A stretch of 17,189 bases of DNA from Planctomycetota bacterium (GCA_021798635.1 JAJZGH010000089.1:1-17189); one strand, 5' to 3'; counted from the first letter of the stretch, positions 1-7,979 are shown. The notes: generated by a model from the letters alone, not told the origin. Made by a program: numbers and translations.

Positions 1-56
1 TTCCTTAGCTGACATAAGTAAGTTTTCCATCCTGTCTGGTATACCCCAGACTTGGA

Positions 57-101
57 GGTGACACTTCTATTTCGGCTAAGGGGTGACAATTCTACTTCGG
101 C
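57..101. repeat. Two-copy direct repeat, possible transposon-end remnant
   Basis: Two 20-bp copies start 25 bp apart: GGTGACACTTCTATTTCGGC at 57-76 and GGTGACAATTCTACTTCGGC at 82-101 (18 of 20 identical). A short inverted repeat, GTCTGG/CCAGAC at 34-39 and 46-51, lies just to the left. Repeated TGACA-type blocks spaced a little over 20 bp apart are known at the ends of some insertion-sequence families such as IS21, so this may be the end of an element lying mostly left of the window. No transposase is visible, so the assignment is an inference. Confidence 0.4.
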
Positions 102-407
102 ACAACAGGGAGGTTGGGCAGGTTCCAGTTACGGGTTGTTGACAGAAGAGCGCCTGTCGCCAGGAGCTTGCCGGTTAAATACTTTTATATCCGTCTTCCC
201 ATCGCAGCCGCCGCCGTTCCATGCAACGCCGACACTGGTGGCGTCAATTCTGGAGTCCGTTCGGGGCGGCATTTGCGTTGCCGCTCTTCCGCAACCGGGA
301 TATTGGATAGACCCAGACGCCGGCAGTATGCACAGGAAACATGCCGCACAGAGTATGTAAACAACCAGCACAGCCGCAAGCTGGAGGCGGTAGGAAAAAG
401 GTAATGA
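102..407. other. Intergenic stretch with no supported gene
   Basis: Frames here are open in several registers on both strands but show no recognisable protein, no convincing ribosome-binding site and no RNA signature. The longest leftward frame runs into the 3' end of the superoxide dismutase gene in another frame, and its product has no recognisable motif. I see nothing here beyond the repeat to its left and the weak hairpin to its right. Confidence 0.5.
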
Positions 408-427
408 AAAAGCTGTCAAGTGCTTTT
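408..427 (-). terminator. Weak candidate terminator after sodA
   Basis: AAAAGC (408-413) and GCTTTT (422-427) pair as a 6-bp stem with an 8-nt loop. On the minus strand the second arm runs into five T residues, just after the sodA stop at 439. The stem is short and AT-rich, so termination here is only plausible. It is symmetrical enough to work in either direction. Confidence 0.3.
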
Positions 428-438
428 GGCCCCCGCGA

Positions 439-1074
439 CTATTTAGCGGCCTGATACAGCTCGGCAACTTTAGCCCAGTTGACCACTTCCCACCAATTGG
501 TGATGTACTCAGGCCTGCGATTTTGATATTTGAGGTAATAGGCGTGTTCCCATACATCCAGCCCCAGAATCGGCTTGCCGGACAGGCCGCAAACCGCTTC
601 GCCCATCAGTGGATTATCTTGATTGGCGGTTGAACCAATGGCCAGTTTGCCATTCTTCACAACCAGCCAGGACCAGCCGGAGCCAAAGCGTTTGGTCGCG
701 GCTTCCCCGAAGCGGGTCTTGAAATCCGCGAAGGATCCAAAGGCGGAGTTAATTGCGGCGGCAAGGTCGCCGGTCGGCTCGCCGCCGCCGCCTTTGCCCT
801 TGGGTGCCAGGATTTGCCAGAACATGCTGTGATTGGCATGGCCGCCGCCATTGTTACGCACTACTGTGCGGATATCTTCGGGCACCGAAGCGATATCTTC
901 GATAAGCGCGTCCAGGCTTTTGGCTTCTAATGCGGGCTTGCCGGCGATGGCATTGTTAAGATTGGTCACATACGCGCCGTGATGCTTGCCATGGTGAATC
1001 TGCATGGTTTGCGTATCAATAACAGGTTCCAGAGCGCTGAAATCATACGGTAAGGAAGGAAGTTGAAAAGCCAT
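439..1074 (-). CDS. sodA: Superoxide dismutase, Mn-type
   Basis: Cytosolic enzyme converting superoxide to hydrogen peroxide and oxygen. The 211-aa product has the usual length of the Fe/Mn family and no signal peptide. Metal ligands are visible as H27, H82 (in NHSMFW), D173 and H177 (in DVWEHAYY), with Y35 near the active site. Glycines at 77-78 together with Q152 (in ANQDNPL) follow the manganese-enzyme pattern rather than the iron-enzyme one, where the glutamine lies near the second histidine. The start at 1074 is preferred over an in-frame upstream one at 1104, because the protein then begins [10 protein letters not shown] as family members do and AGGAG lies 8 nt upstream. The gene has its own promoter (1146-1172), so it is probably transcribed separately from the cvpA-like gene behind it. 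Confidence 0.96.
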   Translation of the reverse strand: MAFQLPSLPYDFSALEPVIDTQTMQIHHGKHHGAYVTNLNNAIAGKPALEAKSLDALIEDIASVPEDIRTVVRNNGGGHANHSMFWQILAPKGKGGGGEPTGDLAAAINSAFGSFADFKTRFGEAATKRFGSGWSWLVVKNGKLAIGSTANQDNPLMGEAVCGLSGKPILGLDVWEHAYYLKYQNRRPEYITNWWEVVNWAKVAELYQAAK

Positions 1075-1145
1075 GACGGTACTCCTGAAAAACAATTTAC
1101 CCATTCAATGAGCCACTTACCTGCGGCAGCCAGTTCAGTATTGTT

Positions 1146-1172
1146 ATTGTAGCACAATTCCGCACAGGTCAA
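1146..1172 (-). promoter_or_regulatory. sodA promoter with overlapping palindrome
   Basis: On the minus strand TTGACC (1172-1167), a 15-bp spacer and TACAAT (1151-1146) form a sigma-70-type promoter. TG-C directly before TACAAT makes an extended -10, which offsets the short spacer. The expected leader is about 65 nt. The -10 is embedded in a perfect palindrome, ATTGT-AGC-ACAAT (1146-1158), which could be a repressor site. No regulator can be named. Confidence 0.65.
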
Positions 1173-1191
1173 GACCCTGATGCCGTAACAC

Positions 1192-2826
1192 TTATTGCGC
1201 TATTGAATAGTTCACAATTTTGTCACCTGATGAAACCTGTACGGCGGCTTTGCCACCCTCATGCACAGTGACGGATTTGAGCCAGACGCGCATTTGTGCG
1301 GCGGTGTGCGTCCAGATGATAACGTCATATTGGCCCGGTCCAATTTTAATGGCCTTATTCAGCGAACCCTGTGCGTTGAGCGTCGCAGCCGCCACGCGCT
1401 GACCGGCCAGCAGCGGCTTGATGCTGCTGCGGAAGTAGCTGCGCATGCGTGTGAGTGAATTATTGGTGTTGGTGCCAACCTGCGATGCAAATAATACCGG
1501 TAATATCTGCGACCACGCCGCATCATGTTGCAGCCGGAGATTCAAGGCATTTTGGTGATACATGGTGGTCATGGCCGTATTGGGTGTCCCGGTGATATTG
1601 GCTGAAGACCAGGGCGGTTTGCCGGCTCTAATGGCGCGGCGAATTCGTCCGAGTCTGGAGGAAGCGGGTTGCATGACAAACCGAACATCGGCCATGCGAG
1701 TACCGGCGGGAATAATCCACATATCGACCGGAGCGGATGAAAGATTCCCGGCGGCTAACTGCACGGTCAGAGAAGAGTTGTTGTAAGGCAGTTGCGGATA
1801 AGCCGAGGCTCGCAGAGGCTCAAGTTTTTCACTGGTCATGCCCGTGAGGTCCACCGCAGCCGTCTGCTTCATGTGCAACGCCACGGGCTGGTCGTTGGCG
1901 GGAATAAGGAAAATCCAGTCTTGCACCACGCGCCGATGACCATGCACGGTTCGGAAGTCATCGACCAGGGCGGTATTCGGCTTCAGCGGCGCGTAGCGGC
2001 GGCCATCTACAAGATAACCGCTGGGAAAATACATTCCGCCGGATGTGACCAACTGCACCTCTGCAGGTGTCAGGCGAAAATAGCCCTGATCGGAGCTTAC
2101 ATCAGGCTGCGCGCTGCCATGATTGACTTCCGTGCGGACCAAAATAGCCTGCTTTCCAGCGGCGGGAATGCCGTAGCGCGTAATCATTGCGGCCGGCAGC
2201 GGCCCGGCAAAAGGAACATGCAACAGACTCGGTGGAAGGGCTTTGGCACCGGCGTATTGAACGGTATAGCGGTCGCCAAACCATTGCCGCAACGGTTGCG
2301 GGTTATACTTGCTGAATGAATGTCCGCCCATACTGCGGCCGCTGACCATGCCCCACAAGCTGGTCACAAAGCCATCCGGGTCCAGCCACAGTCCACTGGG
2401 GGAATTACTGGCCAAATCCGCGGCGGTGTCGTACCGGGAGTATCCCAGAATACTGCTGGGCAGCGGCAGCATCTGCACGCCCGCCATGACCGTGCCAACT
2501 AAAATCATGGCCGTAAAAAAGCCAAACGCGCCCCCGACGATTCGCCCGGGCCAGAGCGGTAATTCCACATCGCCGCGAATCAGGTAGTCAAAGGCCGTTC
2601 GAATGAGCGAAAACGCCAGAAAAAACACCAGTAAAAAGGTAACACCATAGGCAAAATCAGGACGATGATTCAGAATCGGATTCGCCCACGCCTGATAAAC
2701 ACCCATCGCCAACGTAGAAGCAAAGAAGCTGGCGCACAACAGGAGCAATGCGGACAGCGGCCCCTCATTGGCCATATAAAGCGCAAACAGGATGATGAAC
2801 AACAGTACGATGAATTGAAGAATCAT
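1192..2826 (-). CDS. CvpA-like membrane protein with long exported C-terminal region
   Basis: The first ~120 residues resemble the CvpA (colicin V production) family: four hydrophobic segments near residues 1-19, 22-45, 58-80 and 93-118, with the loop LPLWPGRIVGGAFGFF before the last. CvpA proteins are usually only ~160-200 aa. Here about 420 further residues follow, probably outside the cytoplasmic membrane and rich in Ser, Thr, Asn and Pro. The last ~75 residues (AGQRVAAATLNAQG onward) look like a small beta-sandwich, as in carboxypeptidase-regulatory-like domains. The role of the extension is unknown. The ATG at 2826 has GGA 9 nt upstream. The gene lies 68 bp after the PilB-like gene on the same strand and may share its transcript. 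CvpA function is poorly defined (envelope, stress, biofilm), so I name only the family. Confidence 0.7.
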   Translation of the reverse strand: MILQFIVLLFIILFALYMANEGPLSALLLLCASFFASTLAMGVYQAWANPILNHRPDFAYGVTFLLVFFLAFSLIRTAFDYLIRGDVELPLWPGRIVGGAFGFFTAMILVGTVMAGVQMLPLPSSILGYSRYDTAADLASNSPSGLWLDPDGFVTSLWGMVSGRSMGGHSFSKYNPQPLRQWFGDRYTVQYAGAKALPPSLLHVPFAGPLPAAMITRYGIPAAGKQAILVRTEVNHGSAQPDVSSDQGYFRLTPAEVQLVTSGGMYFPSGYLVDGRRYAPLKPNTALVDDFRTVHGHRRVVQDWIFLIPANDQPVALHMKQTAAVDLTGMTSEKLEPLRASAYPQLPYNNSSLTVQLAAGNLSSAPVDMWIIPAGTRMADVRFVMQPASSRLGRIRRAIRAGKPPWSSANITGTPNTAMTTMYHQNALNLRLQHDAAWSQILPVLFASQVGTNTNNSLTRMRSYFRSSIKPLLAGQRVAAATLNAQGSLNKAIKIGPGQYDVIIWTHTAAQMRVWLKSVTVHEGGKAAVQVSSGDKIVNYSIAQ

Positions 2827-2894
2827 CTAGGATCTTCCAATGTGCTATGGCGTTTGAATCGCAATCCGGCAAGCAATTCGTACACCTGTGTCAC

Positions 2895-4658
2895 TTAACT
2901 GTTTCCAGCGGACGATCCGCCGGCCCGTGAATTACCGGCACTGCTGGCACCGGCCTGGCTTTGCCCCGGCATCTTCCCCGCCGCACCGGCGCGGGAAGCA
3001 CCTGAACCAGCGGCTTTGGGTCTGGCTGCCGGCTTTTTATCCGGGGTGCATACGCGAATCACTTCCTGAATGGAGGTAATTCCCAGTGCAAATTTTCTGA
3101 ATCCGTGCTCCACCAGGAACATCATATTATTTTTACGCGACAAGGTCCGGAGTTCTTCAGCCGGCCGCCCGGTGGCAATGGCCCTGCGGATTTCGTCATT
3201 GATTACCAGGATTTCGAATATCCCGCTTTGTCCGCGATAGCCCAGGCTGGCGCAATCCGGACACTTAATCAAGTTCCCTTTTTGATCACGCGCGGGTTGC
3301 GTATTGGCCTTAAATGCCGAGAGGTCGCGGCCAACTGGTAAATTCAACTTGGCCAGCATCGCCTCGTCCGGTTGATAGGCGATTTTACAGGTCGGGCAAA
3401 GCAGCCGCACCAACCGCTGGGAGATGATCGCTCGCAAGGGCGCTGCCGCCACCTGATTATCCGGCAAAACCTTACGCCAGAGTTCCAGCGCGGTAATGGC
3501 ATCGTTGGCTCGCAGGCCAACGTAAACGCGATGCTCTTCACGAGAATATTTCGCAATCAATTCCGCAGTTGCCGCGTCCGGGCATTGCGCCACCATCAGA
3601 ATATGCGGGTCTTTCAGCATGAGGCTTTGCAAGGCTTTAGAGTGACTGGCATTGACCGCCGCGGGGTCGAATCGGGTTAAGGAGATGGATTCGAAATCTG
3701 CACGGGGGTTAATTTCAAAGGTATTGATGCTGGTGGTATACGCGTCATGATTCGCCAGCAGGGAATAAAGCGTGGTTGTTCGGCCCATGTGCGGAGGTGA
3801 TGATACGATAATCAGGCCTTCATTGCCCTGCAACACTTCACGCAACGCAGTGAGTTGTTCGGAGGACATACCCAGATGATCCAGGGGCATTTTCCAGTTA
3901 TCTTTGGCGTTTATCTGAAGCCATAACCGTTCGCCGGCGGTTGTTCCGCTGGTATTGGCGGTCCAATGTACCGGATTATTGTCCGCGTCGCGGGTGGTAA
4001 AGACCGCAGATTGCGGCCGCCGCCGCTCTTCCAGCGAAAGGCCGGTAAGCTGTTTGACGGCTTGAATCAGCGGTTCAGCATTGGGTCGCTGCATTCCGGA
4101 TTGTGGATAGGACACGCCGTCGGTGCTGAACGACATTTCATAAGCCTGATCCGACGGCATCAGATCAATTCGCTGGGCCCGATTTTCCAGGCCCTGTATC
4201 AGCAATTGATCCAGCAGTACGACACCGTTGTAGCCCGCGTCTTCTACCGCCGGCAGAGGCAGGGGCCGTCCGCCCTTTCCTTCATACCGCAAGCCCAGTT
4301 GTGAAACAGATTTTTTTGCCTGCCGCCCGGCTGAAAACTGCTCCATGTGGCCGGATATAACGCCCAGCAGGTCCCCTGAGGATCCCAACACCTGCACGCG
4401 CGTCCGCCAATAATAACCCAGCAAAGCTGCGGGAATAAATATGTTTAATATCAGGGCAAACCAGAAATTCGGAATCAGCAGCCAGATCAGCAGGAGGATG
4501 GCAACCGAAGCCAGCAGCACGCCTTTCCATAATTGCGCCGGCTGTTCGGGCATGTTAGGAAGATCATTATCAATCCAGACCAGAAAACGGCCCCACAGCA
4601 CCAGAACCGCAACCGCTGCCGCAACATAAATTATATTTACGTACATCAAAGCAATCAT
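2895..4658 (-). CDS. Membrane-anchored GspE/PilB-family protein with degenerate ATPase motifs
   Basis: The 587-aa product begins with three predicted membrane segments (about 9-28 and a hairpin at 46-84). A GspE/PilB N2-like domain follows, including LTGLSLEERRRPQ, then the RecA-like core and a C-terminal part with an intact four-cysteine zinc site (C421, C424, C466, C469) and QRLVRLLCPTC. The catalytic motifs are lost. Walker A GPTGSGKTT reads SPPHMGRTT (Lys to Arg at 293). Walker B GEIRD reads AQCPD (Glu to Gln at 358). The His box STLHTND reads VGLRAND (His to Arg), and the Asp box EDP is absent. The tail is Ala/Gly/Ser-rich with repeated SAGNS. ATG 4658 with AAGG 5 nt upstream is preferred to a TTG at 4709. 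The frame is intact, so it is not an obvious pseudogene. Adjacent pilT suggests a structural or regulatory part in a type IV pilus or type II secretion system. Confidence 0.8.
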   Translation of the reverse strand: MIALMYVNIIYVAAAVAVLVLWGRFLVWIDNDLPNMPEQPAQLWKGVLLASVAILLLIWLLIPNFWFALILNIFIPAALLGYYWRTRVQVLGSSGDLLGVISGHMEQFSAGRQAKKSVSQLGLRYEGKGGRPLPLPAVEDAGYNGVVLLDQLLIQGLENRAQRIDLMPSDQAYEMSFSTDGVSYPQSGMQRPNAEPLIQAVKQLTGLSLEERRRPQSAVFTTRDADNNPVHWTANTSGTTAGERLWLQINAKDNWKMPLDHLGMSSEQLTALREVLQGNEGLIIVSSPPHMGRTTTLYSLLANHDAYTTSINTFEINPRADFESISLTRFDPAAVNASHSKALQSLMLKDPHILMVAQCPDAATAELIAKYSREEHRVYVGLRANDAITALELWRKVLPDNQVAAAPLRAIISQRLVRLLCPTCKIAYQPDEAMLAKLNLPVGRDLSAFKANTQPARDQKGNLIKCPDCASLGYRGQSGIFEILVINDEIRRAIATGRPAEELRTLSRKNNMMFLVEHGFRKFALGITSIQEVIRVCTPDKKPAARPKAAGSGASRAGAAGKMPGQSQAGASSAGNSRAGGSSAGNS

Positions 4659-4778
4659 TCCTGCCTTCGCACGCCGGATCGGACTGATCCCGCGCGCCGC
4701 CAAATGCAAAACTTACCATGATCCGGCCAATTATGCCAGAGATTTCCATACAGAATGCTCTTTGACGCTGTACCTGAT

Positions 4779-4801
4779 CCCCGGGAACCAGTCCGCCGGG
4801 G
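4779..4801. repeat. GC-rich inverted repeat just after pilT
   Basis: CCCCGG (4779-4784) and CCGGGG (4796-4801) flank an 11-nt loop immediately beyond the pilT stop, in the 146-bp gap before the PilB-like gene. No T-run follows on either strand, so it is not a canonical terminator. It could stabilise the pilT mRNA end or dampen read-through. Confidence 0.35.
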
Positions 4802-4804
4802 GCG

Positions 4805-5938
4805 TCAATTGGTGCGAATACCCTTCATGCGCATACGCAATTCATCCGGATTGGGAGAGGCTATATACGCCTCTTTATGGGTAATGGTTTCGCTGGCCAC
4901 CAGCTCGCAGAGCATATCATTAAAGTCAATCATCCCGGCTCCGCGCTCCGACCGGATGACCTGTGTCAATTCATTTTCCCGGCCTTCAAGTATATATTTT
5001 CTGACCGAAGGTGAATTTAACATGACCTCCACCACCGGTACCCGGCCAACGGCGGGATCAATGGCCGGTACAAGCTTCTGGAAAATAATCGCCTTCATAT
5101 TGTTGGCGATAGCCTGGCGCATGTTCATGTGCATATCCGGAGGAAACAATTCCAGGACGCGTGTGATCGCTCCCGGAGCGCTGGCGGCATGAATGGTGGA
5201 AAACACCATGTGCCCGGTTTCCGTGGCCTGAACCGCAGCCTGAAATGTCAGGCGGTCACGCATTTCCCCGATCAGAATAACATCGGGGTCTTCACGCATC
5301 ATGTAGCGAATCGCCATTTCAAAGCTTTCAACATCCAGGCCGACTTCGCGCTGGTTAATGAAGGCCTTCTGATCTACATACGTGTATTCAATGGGGTCCT
5401 CAATGGTGATAATATGGCAGGATCGCCGATCATTAACCTGTTGAAGCATTGCGGCAATCGTGGTGCTTTTGCCGCTGCCGGTGATGCCCGCCAGCATGAC
5501 CAGTCCCTGTTCATTTTCCGCAATTTTTTCAAAAACTTCGGGCAGGTGCAACTGCGCGAAATTGGGGATTTTCGGATTAATGCGCCGCGCCGCCATGCTG
5601 ACCATGCCGCGCTGGCGAAAAATGTTGACACGGAATCGCTCGGTGGGCGTTACAGCGTAAGCGATATCCAGGGATCCGCGATGCAGGAAATCATGCCACT
5701 GCTCATCGGTGAGCATTTCTTTGACCATGGCTTCTATTTCCGCATTGGTCATCGGTGAGCCCGTCGTGGGAACCAGACGTCCGGATTTGCGCACCCGCGG
5801 CAGTACGTCGGCCTTGATATGCAAATCGCTGCCCTCCACCTTGGTCACAACTTCAAAATATTTATGAATCTTCGGCGGTCCTCCGCGGCGGGGGGAGTCG
5901 GCGACTTCTACTTTTGCACTTTGCGATTCTTTAGTCAT
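4805..5938 (-). CDS. pilT: Type IV pilus retraction ATPase PilT
   Basis: A hexameric cytoplasmic ATPase that depolymerises type IV pili and drives twitching and DNA uptake. The 377-aa product has a PAS-like N-terminal half and an intact motor core: Walker A GITGSGKST (151-159), Asp box IEDPIEY (179-185), Walker B DPDVILIGEMRD (217-228, catalytic E225), His box STIH (247-250). SVRKYILEG (311-319) sits where PilT proteins carry the AIRNLIRE-like retraction motif. There is no zinc tetracysteine, as expected for PilT rather than PilB. About 25 residues at the N-terminus are extra and charged. The ATG at 5938 has AAGGA about 10 nt upstream. It lies 48 bp after the deacetylase gene and upstream of the degenerate PilB-like gene. 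PilU is an alternative. Confidence 0.92.
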   Translation of the reverse strand: MTKESQSAKVEVADSPRRGGPPKIHKYFEVVTKVEGSDLHIKADVLPRVRKSGRLVPTTGSPMTNAEIEAMVKEMLTDEQWHDFLHRGSLDIAYAVTPTERFRVNIFRQRGMVSMAARRINPKIPNFAQLHLPEVFEKIAENEQGLVMLAGITGSGKSTTIAAMLQQVNDRRSCHIITIEDPIEYTYVDQKAFINQREVGLDVESFEMAIRYMMREDPDVILIGEMRDRLTFQAAVQATETGHMVFSTIHAASAPGAITRVLELFPPDMHMNMRQAIANNMKAIIFQKLVPAIDPAVGRVPVVEVMLNSPSVRKYILEGRENELTQVIRSERGAGMIDFNDMLCELVASETITHKEAYIASPNPDELRMRMKGIRTN

Positions 5939-5986
5939 GCGGTCGTTATCCTTGTTGCTAAAAAATAAAACTTACAACACCCTAAC

Positions 5987-6676
5987 TTAAAAAGCCAGCC
6001 CATCCAGGGTTTTTAACCCCAGCGTTTCCTGTACAAAAAACGGTTCCGCAAATGGGCGGCGAATGGTCCCGCCGAAATATCCGTTGATATTCTCAACGTA
6101 TTTGAGGATTTCCCATTGCGCTTCTACGGCTCTTCCCGCACTGAACTGAGATGCGTAACACCGCACGGCCTGACGTTTTATATCCATGGTGTCCGCAACA
6201 TCCACGCAGAAAGAGGCCGGAAAATTAAACCGCAGGTGCGAACAGAAATAGTAGATTAATCGCGGTGGATAAAAAGGTTCACCGGGAATATTGGATTTTG
6301 TCAGCTTGGCGTCAAACCGCGCGTCTTCCGCGATTTGCGTCACTTGACGATGATCCGGATGAGCGTCATTCGGGTAGGGAAGAAATACGATATCCGGTCG
6401 AAGGCGGCGAAACACCGAAGCGGTCGCGTGGCGGGCGGCAATGCTCCATGTCACTTCACGATTTTTCAGGCCCAGTGCCACGCGCGTGGCACCCAAAATT
6501 CCGGCGGCCGCGGCGGATTCCGCGGCCCGCGTTTCCGGCGTACCGAAAGGCGTCGGTTCCCCGTTGGTCATGTCCAGCAAAGTCACGTGATGCTTCTGGC
6601 GTGTCAGCAGTGCAATCGTAGCGCCCATAGCGAGTTCCTGATCGTCGGGATGGGGTCCAATTACCAGAATGTTCAT
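5987..6676 (-). CDS. bshB1: PIG-L/LmbE family deacetylase, BshB1-like
   Basis: A zinc-dependent N-acetylglucosaminyl deacetylase-fold protein of 229 aa. The zinc site is visible as HPDD (H9, D12) and HPDH (106-109, H109), with D11 as the likely general base. The pattern DMTNGEPTPFGTPETRAAE, the NDAHPDH loop, PARLIYYF-like spacing and a C-terminal AEPFFVQETLGL closely follow BshB1, which deacetylates GlcNAc-malate in bacillithiol synthesis. No bshA or bshC is in the window, so the true substrate (bacillithiol precursor or another GlcNAc conjugate) is uncertain. ATG 6676 matches the family N-terminus and has GGGG upstream. An in-frame ATG at 6691 is the alternative and would add five residues. 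It lies about 60 bp behind citrate synthase. Confidence 0.8.
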   Translation of the reverse strand: MNILVIGPHPDDQELAMGATIALLTRQKHHVTLLDMTNGEPTPFGTPETRAAESAAAAGILGATRVALGLKNREVTWSIAARHATASVFRRLRPDIVFLPYPNDAHPDHRQVTQIAEDARFDAKLTKSNIPGEPFYPPRLIYYFCSHLRFNFPASFCVDVADTMDIKRQAVRCYASQFSAGRAVEAQWEILKYVENINGYFGGTIRRPFAEPFFVQETLGLKTLDGLAF

Positions 6677-6736
6677 AGCATCAAGCCCCATAAGCGCTGC
6701 GGAATTTAATTTCGCGGCCTGGTGAGAAGCACCCCA

Positions 6737-7876
6737 TCAGCGGGATTCAAAGGATTTCCAGTGCTGATTGCGCGGCCCGATATATTCCGCGCGGGGTCGG
6801 ATAAGCTTGTTATTCGAATATTGCTCCAGGATGTGGGCAATCCATCCGCTGGTGCGGCTGATGGCGAAAATCGGGGTAAAAAGATCAGCCGGTATGTGCA
6901 GGTAGTGGTACACCGAGGCGCTGTAAAAATCGACATTCGGTTTTAGATTTTTGGTTCGTACCACCATGTCTTCAATGCGCACGGACATTTCATACCAGCG
7001 CTGCTGCCCGGTCAGCGTGCCGAGCTGGCGTGACATTTCCTTCAGGTGCCGCGCGCGGGGATCACCGTTTTTATATACCGCGTGTCCAAAACCCATAATT
7101 TTTTCATGGTTATCCAGCTTGGCCCGGATATAGGCGTCCACGGTGTCCGGGTTGCCGATTTCATTAAGCATCCGCATGACCTGCTCGTTGGCTCCCCCGT
7201 GCAGCGGGCCTTTTAAGGCGCAAATGGCGGCGACCAGTGCTGAGTGCATATCGGTCAGCGTCCCCGCCGCGACGCGCGCCGCGAAGGTACTGGCATTTAA
7301 TTCGTGATCGGCATGGAGAATATAGGCTTTGTCCAGGGCACGGGTGGCCAATGGTTCGGGTGAACGTCCGGTGAGCATGTATAAAAAATTGGCCGCCAGG
7401 TTCAAGTCGCGCCGTGGTGCCAGGGGTTCGCGGTCGTTACGGATACGATCATACGCCGCTACGACGCCGGCCATCTGGCCCAGAATCCGCACGGATTTTC
7501 GCTGATTGGCCGCTGCGGACATATCTTCTGATTCGGCGTCAAACATGGCCATGGCGCTGGCGGCGGTGCGCAAAGCTTCCATCGGTGTGCTGCGACGGGG
7601 AAAGGACTTCATCATGGCCAGAAGACCTTCAGGCAGGAGTGCCTGCTCCGCGATGGATTGTCGCAAATCGTCCAGCTCCGCACGCGTGGGCAGCCGAGCG
7701 TTCCAAAGCAAAAATACCACTTCTTCAAACGTGGAATTTTCCGCCAGTTCGTCGATGGTAATACCGCGATAGGTGAGCACGCCGTTTTCAATTGAGCAAA
7801 TCGAAGAGCTTAACGCCACGATGTCGCGCAGGCCTCCGCTGGTTGCGGCGACGGTAGTCAGGGGGGTCTGGGTCAT
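6737..7876 (-). CDS. gltA: Citrate synthase
   Basis: Condenses acetyl-CoA and oxaloacetate to citrate at the entry of the TCA cycle. The 379-aa product has the short (~370 aa) citrate synthase length, like the Gram-positive, archaeal and 2-methylcitrate synthase group, rather than the ~430-aa allosteric E. coli form. Active-site features are HADHELNAST (188-197), LHGGANEQ with catalytic H226, GFGHAVY with H265, and VDFYSA with D316. PADLFTPIFAISR and the late arginines in IRPRAEYIG belong to the substrate and CoA sites. A 2-methylcitrate synthase role cannot be excluded from sequence alone. The ATG at 7876 has AGGAG 8 nt upstream. The upstream region carries direct repeats (7936-7976). The deacetylase and pilT follow closely and may share the transcript. 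Confidence 0.95.
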   Translation of the reverse strand: MTQTPLTTVAATSGGLRDIVALSSSICSIENGVLTYRGITIDELAENSTFEEVVFLLWNARLPTRAELDDLRQSIAEQALLPEGLLAMMKSFPRRSTPMEALRTAASAMAMFDAESEDMSAAANQRKSVRILGQMAGVVAAYDRIRNDREPLAPRRDLNLAANFLYMLTGRSPEPLATRALDKAYILHADHELNASTFAARVAAGTLTDMHSALVAAICALKGPLHGGANEQVMRMLNEIGNPDTVDAYIRAKLDNHEKIMGFGHAVYKNGDPRARHLKEMSRQLGTLTGQQRWYEMSVRIEDMVVRTKNLKPNVDFYSASVYHYLHIPADLFTPIFAISRTSGWIAHILEQYSNNKLIRPRAEYIGPRNQHWKSFESR

Positions 7877-7909
7877 ACGATTACTCCTGAACGCACATCA
7901 GAGGTGCTC

Positions 7910-7915
7910 ATAATA
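7910..7915 (-). promoter_or_regulatory. Possible -10 element for citrate synthase
   Basis: TATTAT on the minus strand is placed about 34 bp before the start codon. No good TTGACA-like -35 lies 16-18 bp upstream. The repeats at 7936-7976 begin there instead, which would suit a promoter that depends on an activator. This is a motif guess. Confidence 0.35.
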
Positions 7916-7935
7916 CACGCTGCGGGTGGAATCGT

Positions 7936-7976
7936 ATAGTTTTCAGCGCCGTTTTCAGTACAATAGTTTTCAGCGC
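7936..7976. repeat. Direct repeats upstream of citrate synthase, possible operator
   Basis: ATAGTTTTCAGCGC occurs exactly at 7936-7949 and 7963-7976. A third, shorter copy, GTTTTCAG, lies between them at 7951-7958. The GTTTTCAG cores start 12 and 15 bp apart. The array fills the space between the terminator T-run (7980) and the likely citrate synthase promoter, which is where an activator would bind. The regulator is unknown. Confidence 0.5.
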
Positions 7977-7979
7977 AAT

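Noticed and set aside
129..557. Leftward 142-codon frame at the left end
   Set aside because: It overlaps the sodA 3' end in another frame and has no family features. It is a shadow of coding sequence extended into intergenic DNA.
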